Shown here piece after piece: positions 12,953 to 24,900 of a DNA stretch of 64,000 nucleotides. The stretch is from positions 374,511-438,510 of the forward strand of contig NW_019091416.1 of NCBI RefSeq assembly GCF_001949145.1, given 5' to 3'. The translations under genes were made by a program, and so were the position numbers. The notes under the pieces are model-generated. The model searched no databases and had not been told where the DNA came from. It was given only the letters and a program-made list of their open reading frames with translations. Position 1 is the stretch's first letter. Each line of letters opens with the position of its first letter. Source of the stretch: Acanthaster planci (Eukaryota > Echinodermata > Asteroidea > Valvatida > Acanthasteridae).

Positions 12953-15900
12953 CTGTGGACACCACAAACAGAAGTTTTGGGGGGTTTGCTTTGTCATATT
13001 TAACTGACCTTTTTCTAGTCTTCCTCTCTTTTTAAACTTTTTGCAGTCTAAGTTGACTTGGCGTTAGGCACAACAATGCTTGATTTCAATTTTCTCGGTT
13101 GAGACAACTTGTCTTGTGCAAGCCTACAAGAACAAGGTACTCCGCAACCAAACGCCCTTTGACAGTTCCATAAATCCTCACTTTCTTATATAGAATAGGA
13201 AGTTACAGGCATTAGCACTGCAAAATGCTTCCCAACTTTTGAACCGCATTCAGTGCACTGAGATCAAGCTGTGCTCAAGGATGTAAAGAAGACACTGTGA
13301 TCCAAAAAGGTTTGTTCCCCCAACTCTCTAGAAGCACAGAAGCTCAATAAATGTATTCCCAATTTATCAGCTTGCTTAAAGCCTCACACTGAACGTTAAA
13401 AAGATCGTGTAATTTTCAAAGGCACTAACCGGCTTCTAAGCATGGCTAGTGAACTGTCCTCTCTCGTCAGTTCTCTCTGACATGACCTCAGAAAGGTCAT
13501 GACCTCGTCGTGCTGGTATTCCTCAGCTAGGTCATAAGCTGTACGGCCCATATTGTCAATGACATCTAATGGAGCATTGTTGGCAACTAACCACTTTGTA
13601 CATTCCAGATGACCACTGGGGGAAAAAATAATCCAGAAACTGAGTTGAATATTGGGTTATAAATCTACAACACATACATACAAACAGATGAAGTTTGGCA
13701 TTCTTCTTCCTAGTAATTCTCATTAAGGGAAAAAATCACGTGAAAAACAATAAACGGTATAATTTATGCCAACGGCTGAATGATGGGATTTTACAACTTA
13801 GGCTGACAAGAGTTGTTTGAGTGTAAATATTCTGCACATCGGCAAATCGATCTAACTAGAGCACACGCCTGAGCTTGCCTCTGTCTCTAGGACCTACCTC
13901 ATTGCTGCCATGTGTAATGGCGTCTGCTCATCCACCGTGCGGCAGTCCACTGTCATTCCCATTGCTGCCAACAGCTTGACCACAGCCACATGCCCATTCA
14001 TTGCTCCCATGTGCATCGCTGTGTACCCTGTTGGTGTGAGGTCGTTGATGCTGGCATCATTGGATGACAGATACTTGACGATGTCCAGCCTGCCGTTGGC
14101 AGAGGCTACGTGCAGGGGTGTCCAGCCCCTTTCGTCTGGGGAGCTGCAGAGAATTGATCAAAAATTGGAAAATTTACTCCATGAGTTTTCAAATTTCGAC
14201 ATGTGACTGCACAGAAATGATTTCAGAGCACAATTTACTAAGGGATTTTTGGAGCATGAAGAATTGAACATGTTTCATTCTCCAGAACTGGGGTTCCACT
14301 ACGTTTTCTGATATGTTAGGATTATTCCTGACTTGTGGCGCCTTTACGCTGATGCATTTTCGAAATGCTTCATAGTTGCATAAGCAATCTGCAGAGTGTT
14401 GACTGAAATTAAACAGGTTTAAAAGGCATTAAAAAAATGACCAGAAAATGCAAGAATGGATAGGCGGCCTAACTCTAAACTTTCACACTATTTAGGGAGT
14501 ACAGGAACAATACTTGGAAAGCAAGACACAATCTAAATTGGCAAAGTACCACTGTCTTCATATAGCTCCTGTGTATAGGTAACAGAAAATGTTTTGTAAG
14601 CTGAAGTGGATTACCAGCCAAAAAGCCATTCGACATGTGCTGCCTACGAATGGTTCTCACTAGGTTGTTGCTAAGCACGGACATTTCTTAAGAAAATAAG
14701 CACTTGTCTAAGTTGGCAGTCACTTACTTGATGAGTTCAGCATTGTGCTGTGTCAGCTTCTTGATTCTCTCCAAGTCTCCCTTCTTGCAGCTCTGGTGGA
14801 TGGACGGTCCAAGGAGCAAGGATTCCTCTTCCTCTCGCCTCTTCTCTTCCTCCTCCACCCTGGCCGCCTCCTGTTGCTCTTTCTGCTGCTCTTTCATCTT
14901 CAACGCAGCCTGCACGAAAGGAGTAATTTATGAACGTCACAGAAAAGGCAGGCCATTTTTTTTTATTGTGAATGTTGTTCTTGCATTTATTTTTCTAATC
15001 TCTCATTGAGCACAGACTGGCATGATTCATCCAAATTTGCGAGGGAGAATTTTTCTTGAGGAAGATCAGCTTCAACTTTAAAACCCCCAATTCTTCCACA
15101 TATCTGTTCAGGGCAATATCCAGACTGGGGGTGGGAGTAGGGCTATAGGATCCTGGCCTGGTGCTTATAGCATCCACTAATGGATTCAAACTGTGACCAC
15201 TGGGTAAGATAGTGATATACTGCAGTTCTGAAGCATCTTGACCCTCTCAGTTGCTGCACACTCTCAGCAGGACAGGACTTCCCCTGTAAGAATAAACAAT
15301 TACCTTGAAGCCACTCATATAATCAGTGTTCTCCTTGTCTTCTACCCTGGTTGAGTCTCTGTCCTCTGTTTCTTTGGCTTCTGGTTTTGGCACATCCTTT
15401 GGATCAGTCATATGACTGCTATCTGATTTCCTGGAGACACTGTCTGATTGGGATGCGCTCCCTCGTGATGGTGCATCATCATTTTCATCACTGCTGTCAT
15501 CATCATCACTACTGGCTGTCCTGTTCTCCTTGTGTGATGATGCAGCATCGGAAGCCTCCTCTTTGGGGAGATGTTCGGTGTTCTCCTCCTTGGGTCCCTT
15601 GCTGCTGCGATCCCTATACCGTCCACTATGGATGGACCCATTTTTGCTCTCCCCATCGGCCTTGCGCTTGTCAGACGAACTACCGCTTCCTGAGCTGCTT
15701 CCAGTATCGCTTCCACTTCCGGAGCTACTTCCAGATCTGGATCCACTGGAACCACTTCCACTATCACTGTCATCATCATTGTCGGAATCAGTCCGGGAAG
15801 TCCTATCACTCTGCTCGGAATCCGTATCCGTGTCCGTGTCTGACTCGGTACCCGTGGTGGTCACCGGTGTCCTGTCCCTCCTACGGGACTTCCCCTTGCC

Positions 15901-18900
15901 TTTGCCCTTCTTGCTCTTCTTGCGTCGGTGTTTCCTCCTCTGTCGGGAACCATCAGAGCGGTCGGCTTGGCTGGCGTCACTGGGGTACTTCTTGGCTTGG
16001 GGGCTGGTGCGGACAAAGTGGCCGTCCAAGGCGGTGACCTGGTTCAGGTGGAGGTCAGTGTCCGTAAAGGCACTGCTGTCGGGACTCTTCTCCACGAAGT
16101 CACTGTGGTCAGGTTCGGATTGGGAACTGGAAGACACATCTGATTCACCAAAAGTTAAACAGAAAAAGCTCTCATCAAAACTAAAATAAAGAAAACAAAT
16201 TACCTGAAATCTTACATTATTAAATGAAATTTGAGAACCCTAATGCCAGTGTCAAATCTTCAAATTTGCTTAAAAGTTGTTCCGACAACTTTCCTACATT
16301 TGCTAAGGGAATGAGATATTTTGGTATGGGAAGTTCCAAACTAAGTCTTAGCCCTGTAAACCCTGAAAGCTCTATCAATGTTCTTAGATATGAACTTTAT
16401 CACTGCACATGCATGACTCGTGAACCAGCCTGAACTCGAATAACAAGTACTCTACCCATGATGATGTTGGTAACTGGTACAGTCCGGACGGTCTGTCCGT
16501 CTTCATCTTGAGCCGACAGCCATCGTTCACACAGGAATTCGTAGGTGACGTCATCGCCATACTCACGGATCATCACCTTGTCCAGAAACCAACCACACCC
16601 TACAGGACAAAGAGAGTCATTGAAATGTTAGTAAAAGGAATAAACACTGTGAATAGAAAGGAAGCTGAGCGGATGATACGCATCAGTTTGCGAGAGAGAA
16701 GTCAATAAATCCTGAAGAGTAGGACAGAAAAAATTGGAACCACAAATAAGAACTCGTAGGGATACAGGAAATAATCTGGTTGAGTGGTAATATGCTTTAC
16801 ACGTCACATATAAATTGCAAGGTGTACATCAGAAACATCTTCAAGCAAGAAACACCTACCAAGTTCTCTTCTGTCATGACCAATGCATATACATTCCATC
16901 TTGCCAACATAGTAGGACTCCACTTTAAAGACGTCAATCTTAAAAGAAAGGAAAACAATTACGTAAGTACAGATATGACACTCACCAAATTTGATTGGGA
17001 AATATAATTTAATCTTTAAGAGCACAATAATTTCAAAGTCTAAACATCTCTGCTGTGTGGCAAAGTTTTTCTGAAGTGGCGCAAGTTTTCAGCACCGAGC
17101 TCGAAGCACTTTTTTCCTCACTTGTAGTACCGTTTTGGCAAGATTTAAACGATTGCCGACCTACCTGCCCCTTCTGGAACTTGACCTTTTTGCCATCCTT
17201 GGTGTCCTTGGACTGTTTCAGCCTGATCTTGCCTGTATTGCCCTTCTCGCCGTAGAGCGTCACGTGGACATCAGCCCTGGTGCTGGCGCCCAGCCGGTTA
17301 CCAGTGTGAATGGACAGCTCGTAGATGGTCCTCTTGCCTGATTTGAGCCGAGGCCCGTGCTTCAGGAACTCATAGTCCTCTTGTGGTTCGGGTTCAGGCT
17401 CGGGGGGTGGGGGCGGAGATGGGGGCGGAGGTGGGGGATCAACCTAGATTGGAAAAAGGCATACAGTCAATTCCAGTATCTGGTGTGCACATCATTGAGG
17501 TGAAAATCTACTGCAAGGTGCAATTTATAGAAAACTTCCTCAAACCAGAAACCAACAACAGGGTAAATGAGCACAGGTTTGAGATTGGATTGGTGATGGA
17601 AGATGATGGAGAAGTGTTCCACTTTAAAGGTGCATCAGCTAAGCCAAGGATCAGATGGGAAATGAAAAAAACCAAAATTCAGCATCATGTTGACAGAGCT
17701 CCCAACCATTCAACTGACTGTAAATGCTAAGCCTGGAAAGTCTTCTCACAGTCCACAAAGGAGCTGGCCGAAAGTCTTTCTTATCCACATATCTGAGACT
17801 TGAGACTAGATTACTCAACAGCAGAATTGCTAGATCATAAATGGGAGGGAAACTGTTATACATGTACCTGCACACCCATTTCATTGGGTGGTTCAACTTG
17901 ACACGCAGCGGAGGGCTGATGCACCTCAGTCTGCGTCTCCATGTTCATAATAGGCGTGGTCTGGCAGTACACTTCAGGGTACGTCTGAGTACCGGTGGTG
18001 GGCAGGGGTGGGACGGTCTGGGTGGAGGCCTCCGGCGGCGGGACCACGGTCTGCGTGGCCGAGGTGACCGGGGGCGGGGCAGTCTGGATGGCCATGTCAG
18101 CTTGGTAGGGGTCGGTCATGCTCTCCTCGGTGTTGGCCCGCCGGGTCTGCGTGTCCTTGGTGTTGTCCTGGTCCTCCACCGTCTGGCAGCTGATCTCGCG
18201 GCCGGTCTGAGTGGTGTTGTCGATGCTGTGCAGGACCTCGTCTCCGATGCTGACCGTGTCGCCTCCCGGCTCCTCTACCTCTTCCTCTTCTTCCTCCTCC
18301 TCTTCGTAGTCTTGAGGATCGTTCATATCCACCTTAGACATTTGGATGCTGCAGTCAAATTGATCGAATAATTAAAATCAGTAACTATAATTACTGGACA
18401 CAATAATGAAAAACTATACAAGAGCCATCAAAGAAATTGTATTGTAATGAAACTCGACCACAGAAGCATCAATTCATTTTCTGTGAACCTGTAAGTAAAT
18501 TGGGAGAAATTGTCCATTTCAAAATTTTCACTGAACTGATACTGTAGTTCCCTAAATGAGTATAACAATAACAAACCTTGCACACCAAATGCATGTATAC
18601 CATGAATGTACTAGCAGTATTATATTTATAACCATCAAGCAATGAAAATGTGTTCATTTCATAACAAGCTGCTTTTGTGTTATGTAGATCATCAACTTTG
18701 GGTCTATATTCCCTTCACAAAGGTCGGGCTAAGTAAAAAGGAATTTTACTGGAAATTGGAAAATAGCCGAAAAGCGGGTATTCTAAAATGTCAGCTCAAG
18801 TTTAATCAAAACTCCTAAACAATTCAAAACTTTTAAAGGAATGCTGTAGATGAATCCCTTACATGCTGAACAGCAAACAAACTCTTACTTGAGCCATTCT

Positions 18901-21900
18901 GGTGACTGGTTCCTGCCAGAGCCTTTGACAGGAACTAAGATGTTCATGCCATTGTCAAGAGAATCCTCAAAGTCATCGTCATAGTCGTCAGGGTCTTGGT
19001 CCGACTCAGATGCCTCATAATGTCTTGGTTGCTGTGAGAGATCAAACAAAGGACGTGCTGTCTGGTAAAAGGATCCACTCTATTGTGTGCAATGGATGAC
19101 GGTTGCCAAAAGAAGACCAAATTATACAGTACCAAATCAGGATTGAAAACTGAAATTGAACAACTGTTAGAAATTACCCACCTCCTTATAATTACTCATC
19201 AAAAAAGCACCAACAGTCGGCAGGGTGTGTTATCAAACTCTTGGAACTCATGACTGCCCAATAGTATAATTCATCCTTAACAATCAGTATAAATTTCACT
19301 CAAACAACTTATCATCTTTAAAATCCTGCTGCTTCTGTTTGCCTGACTGTGGAGGGTCTCTATTACAGTGCAGCCCCCAGAATGGGGCCCATACAGTCCA
19401 ATGCTATTAGCATGTAAAGAGCATGCCTCTGGTTTACTGCACAAGTTAAGATGTTGATGAGTTTCACGGCAGTTTCTTGAAAAAATGCCTACAGGGTCAT
19501 GGCTTGGTGACTTTTATAAGTGTTTCTACATTTCACAGTAATTAATTTAAAACGGTTAAATTATGCACAGCAGAGCAGTGAAGGCAGCTAATTGATATTT
19601 CTCAAACATGTGATTGCAAAAATTGGGTTTCTGAGATTATTTCCAATGCTACACTCACCTCCAAATGCAGTTTGATTCTCCTGCCGAGTGAATCGTAACC
19701 ATATCGTGCTGTGCTGGGGGAAGTCTTGGCAGCAGATTTGGGCCTTGCATCTATGGCTGATCTGGGGCGTGTACGCTCCCCATAAGAAGACCTTGGTCGG
19801 GTCGGGCGATGTCCGTAAGTAGACTTCGGCCTTTCCGGTCGGGTCGGCCTGTGGCCATAGTCTTCGTGGCCGTTGTCAATCATGGGTAGGCTGGATCCTA
19901 CGCCACTGTCTACCCTGAAATTCTGCAAAGACAAATGTCCAATTCATTTGCTTGGTTTCACTGCGGTGCAAGCAGCACGTTTACAGGTACATACGAGATT
20001 TCCAAACTTGACAGACGAGACTGGAATTCAAAAATTACCTTTCCTGAGTGTCTTCGGCCATTCTTCTGCTGGTCAAGNNNNNNNNNNNNNNNNNNNNNNN
20101 NNNNNNNNNNNNNNNNNNNNNNNNNNNNNNNNNNNNNNNNNNNNNNNNNNNNNNNNNNNNNNNNNNNNNNNNNNNNNNNNNNNNNNNNNNNNNNNNNNNN
20201 NNNNNNNNNNNNNNNNNNNNNNNNNNNNNNNNNNNNNNNNNNNNNNNNNNNNNNNNNNNNNNNNNNNNNNNNNNNNNNNNNNNNNNNNNNNNNNNNNNNN
20301 NNNNNNNNNNNNNNNNNNNNNNNNNNNNNNNNNNNNNNNNNNNNNNNNNNNNNNNNNNNNNNNNNNNNNNNNNNNNNNNNNNNNNNNNNNNNNNNNNNNN
20401 NNNNNNNNNNNNNNNNNNNNNNNNNNNNNNNNNNNNNNNNNNNNNNNNNNNNNNNNNNNNNNNNNNNNNNNNNNNNNNNNNNNNNNNNNNNNNNNNNNNN
20501 NNNNNNNNNNNNNNNNNNNNNNNNNNNNNNNNNNNNNNNNNNNNNNNNNNNNNNNNNNNNNNNNNNNNNNNNNNNNNNNNNNNNNNNNNNNNNNNNNNNN
20601 NNNNNNNNNNNNNNNNNNNNNNNNNNNNNNNNNNNNNNNNNNNNNNNNNNNNNNNNNNNNNNNNNNNNNNNNNNNNNNNNNNNNNNNNNNNNNNNNNNNN
20701 NNNNNNNNNNNNNNNNNNNNNNNNNNNNNNNNNNNNNNNNNNNNNNNNNNNCTCAGCAAATATTTACCAATCACTGGTAAATTTTTACCTGGTACCCAGA
20801 ATGTATTTTATACATAGGTTACCGACAAAAATTGACTGCTGGTAGTCAGCGATCACACTTGGTCGAGTATTTCAATGACTTACTGTAGCCACTAGTAGCT
20901 TTGTAGCGGCATTAACCAATCTCTCTGCCTCCCCTCTGGAGAGCTGTGGACCATGACGAGATCTCAGCAGGAGAGGTCCTCCCCGAAAATTGCTCTTCCT
21001 ATCAAAGAGAGAGAGAGAGTTTGTAAATTGGGTCGCATTTTTACTTCCCTAATTTATGCCCAAATGACACACACAGTGCACGGAGTAAAACTTTTACAGT
21101 GAAAGAAATAATGCCACTGCCAATTATTTCAGTTTGAAAACTGAGAATAATCATGGTGTGAGTGTTTGCATCGGAGGGAATATTGTTGAATCCCTGTAGC
21201 ATCCTAGACTAACCAACACACATGATCTTCCAGGCAATATGACTGAATTAAAAACCCTCACCTTTTCTTTGGTGGTGGTTTCGCTCTGACAAGATTTGTG
21301 TAGGGACTCTGCAAGAAGAGGATTTTAAAGATCAATATTCAAACAGGGTAAAAGACACACAGAGAGTAAGATGATAAGGGCACAGACATCAAATGACAAT
21401 AAGAGATACCGTTTAAAAACTTGAGTAGACATCGATCAAGTTGCATTTAGTCCCTTGTTAGTTGTCCTCAATACGGGCGATTCACAATTGTGCGCCACAA
21501 AGAATTTGCAACGCGTTGGCCAATCATAACGTGCGAAATTTGTCGACCCTTTCCAAATGCGCATTGGGCAACAAATTTCGCGCATTGTGATTGGCCAACG
21601 CGTTGCAAACTCTTGGTGGCGCACTATTGTGAAACGGCCATATTCAATAAACAATATTGGTTTCTACTATCTCCTCTTTGTTTGTATTTTCTGTTCTCTC
21701 TCTTTCTCCATTTTTCCATCTTGGGCGCGTTACTCCTCGCCCTACCTCGCAGCACTCATAGTAGATGTGCATGTCAAGAATCCCTACATGTATTCTTGCA
21801 ATAACTCTATTAAGTTACTCTCCTGAACAGTTTCTTTGTTTCACATTATGCCTAAAAACAAATTAAACCAGTATATATTTCGACTTACAGTGAAATGTGA

Positions 21901-24900
21901 CTTTTCCATATAGCGGTCAACATCTCTCCTGCAAAAGAAAAATTAATCTTGAAAAATATGTGACATCAAACTTTCAGAAGACTGGCAGAGACACAATTAC
22001 ACCAAATACAATATCAAGTGCTCTGCAATGAATTTCATAAGCTCACCTATAAAATAATGCAGAAAAAAAGAGGTCTTTACAGCTTAATGAATTCTACCAT
22101 CGTGTTTCACATTCCCTGAAGGAGAAGATTTGAATGGTGTGCAAAACTAGCTAGCGGGTACAACACGTGATCACGCTATGCAATTCCTGTATCAGCTGGA
22201 TATCAGTCACAAGCCTCTCCGTCACATTTTGACTGTGATATTCCGCTAACAATCCTCATGGTCAACACCATTATGAAGGAAATGTTAATAATAATATTAC
22301 TAAACATCACTGATAAGGTGCACTTCATCTTGTAAGCATTCCAAGGGAGGAAAACTCAGGTTCAATAAGGACTATTGACAGTCCCATTTTTCTAAGCTGA
22401 TTAATCTGCCCCACCTGACTTTTGATTCCCGTTCCATCTCACTTGACCTTGGCTTCATCTGTACCAGGTGTTTCTTGACTTCAGCATTCCGGAAATAATG
22501 CTTGAGAGCTCTGTCATGCAATCCGTCATACAAAAGCGTTGGTCTCTGTTTGCAAAAAATATAGAAAGATGAGCATTACTGAGCTATGGACAAGCATCGC
22601 GGTGATAAAAATCAATAAAAGTTAACTATTTGCCAGAACTTACACTTAGATTGAATGGAGTAGGGGCTTGAATGCTATTTCTTGTATGAGCATGTACACA
22701 TTTCTAAACTCAAAACAGCTGAATGACAGAACCCCTCGGAGGGAGGGCTAGTGGCCCTGAAAGGACATCAGTAGGGAATTTTCATGACTGCGATGTCCTT
22801 TCTGGCCCATCATACATGTACACGGACAATTTCTGAAATGTGCAACCAAGTGCGAGTAACCAAATGAGTGTATGCGACTGCCAAAATCCATTACCATTAA
22901 GGAAGCAATGCTAAAGTAAAATGATAATTCGCTGGACCTTTTGACTGCATTTTGTGCCCATGAATGCACATTTAAGGAACAAAGCCTGTTCCCATTATGG
23001 ATAAACCCATGCCTCCGTTTGGCAAAGAAAGCACCTTTAGAAAAAAGAATATAAAATGTGACAGGTTACTATGGAGACCAGACGCCAGTCTCTGTGGCCA
23101 TTCTTCAGCACAGACAGGATTATGTGACCAATTTCTCCTGATACACATATTTGTGTTTGCTGCAGTAATGGCTGAGGTGCACCTACCGGCTTGAGCGTTG
23201 GGTAGTGTCGTTGGGGTTTATCAGGCCCTGACAAGTCAAATGCATCTTCCAAGCGCTTCACTTCCATGTAGTATTTCCTGTATGGGGTAAAAATTCACTG
23301 ATGAATACCTGTATTTTTATTCAATAAAAAATGATCTGCCAAAAAATCAACATGATAGAAATGACACCCTCTGCAGATGTCCGTGTTTTGTCACTATCAG
23401 AACGGGGGTAACTATTCCATTTTTGTCAAATCCTGGGTAGAATCACTGCAAACTAAAGCATACTGTAAAACATTCATGCACATCTTAAAGAATGTTTCAC
23501 TTCATCATGAAGGGTCTGCTTGCCATTAACATGGGCATTTCTATGCAAAAGTGGAAATTGGTCACACAGATTGTAGCTGCCAACCTTCTTTATTCTTCGC
23601 AATTCATTAACAAAAAATATTTCTCAACAAAAATGAAAATGGAAATAAAAGCTCCACCGAATTCCACTGTGTGTGGAATTGCCTAAGTCTGTATTTCACA
23701 ACTTCCTCTGGGCATATATGTCTAAAGATATGCAAATTATACAATATAAAATGACAATAATTATTTCTAATTATAATAAATCACTGATTGGTGGGCCCTG
23801 CAGCTGAATGTACAAATTAATGTACATATATACATAATGGATTGAAATCTTGGCCATTTGAAAACCACACTAAAATCTCTTTGAGTTCAACACTGAAAAC
23901 AGCAAAGGGAATGAGGCAATGTACGTGTACTCAGCATGTGAACAACACAGGTGGGGAAATTTACTTCCCTCATGTGCGCAATGCCATGAAGTACACTCGA
24001 GTGTCGCATACACATATTCAATTTGTTTGGCCAGGACTCGACTTTGATTGATTTACTACGGAACAAGTGAGCTCACTTATTAGTGAACCAGGAAAATGTC
24101 CCAGTAGATCAGAAGGTCCCGAGGTTTCTATGGTAACACAGCATCTCTTACCCCTTGTTAGACAATTGCTGCATACATGTACATGTATATGGTCGGACAT
24201 GTATTGTCCTATTCAGCTGACAATTTACAGTTATACCCTTCTGAAGAACTAACATTAAATTATGATAGAAAACAAAGACAGATGTATAAGGATAAAATAG
24301 AAGTGTTAGGAATGTGATGTGTGCTACTGTACTTTCCGGGACTATAACACCATGCTACCTTCATGAGATAGCAAATTATTTGTAAAGACTCTAAGCCCTT
24401 CAGTGGGCAGTATTTGGGGGAACAATTAGTAAACAGCAAGATGCAAAGAAACTGAAGTCTGCAACAGTAACCATGACGCATCCTCAAACCAACTGTTTGG
24501 TTTTACTGAAAACCACTTAGGTCCTAAGTTCGGTGTATTTGTATCTTGATTAACCTTGAGGCACATGTGCCACAGAGGAAGGCACCTGGCAACCTCTGTT
24601 CACCAAGTGGTGAGGATGAGGTGAAAAATTATGCTCAGGTTCAGAGCTGGCAAGAATCTGGTTGGTGACCTTGCAAAACCAAGAAATATGAAGTGATTGG
24701 AGCACAGCATTTGCCCTGGCAGGATACGACAGATGTTTTGTAAACTTTGATCAATAACAAAATGAACACTACACATCAAGAACACCTTAGCAACCTGCAT
24801 CATTCTAAATAAAAACACTTAGTGTCAACAAAGCATTGTGAAAACAGAAGTCAAGGCCAACTCAAAGTAATATCTTTAAAAAAACAGGAAATCTCAGCTT

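Noticed and set aside
15351-16189. Long plus-strand ORFs (228 and 219 codons) over 15351-16189
   Set aside because: They are antisense to the Ser/Asp-rich exon of the PLAT-ankyrin gene. Low-complexity coding DNA often opens several frames; their Cys/His/Leu/Pro-rich products resemble no family and have no splice support.
19873-20845. ORFs of 230-314 codons across 20079-20751
   Set aside because: Nearly all of their length is N; they are artefacts of the assembly gap.
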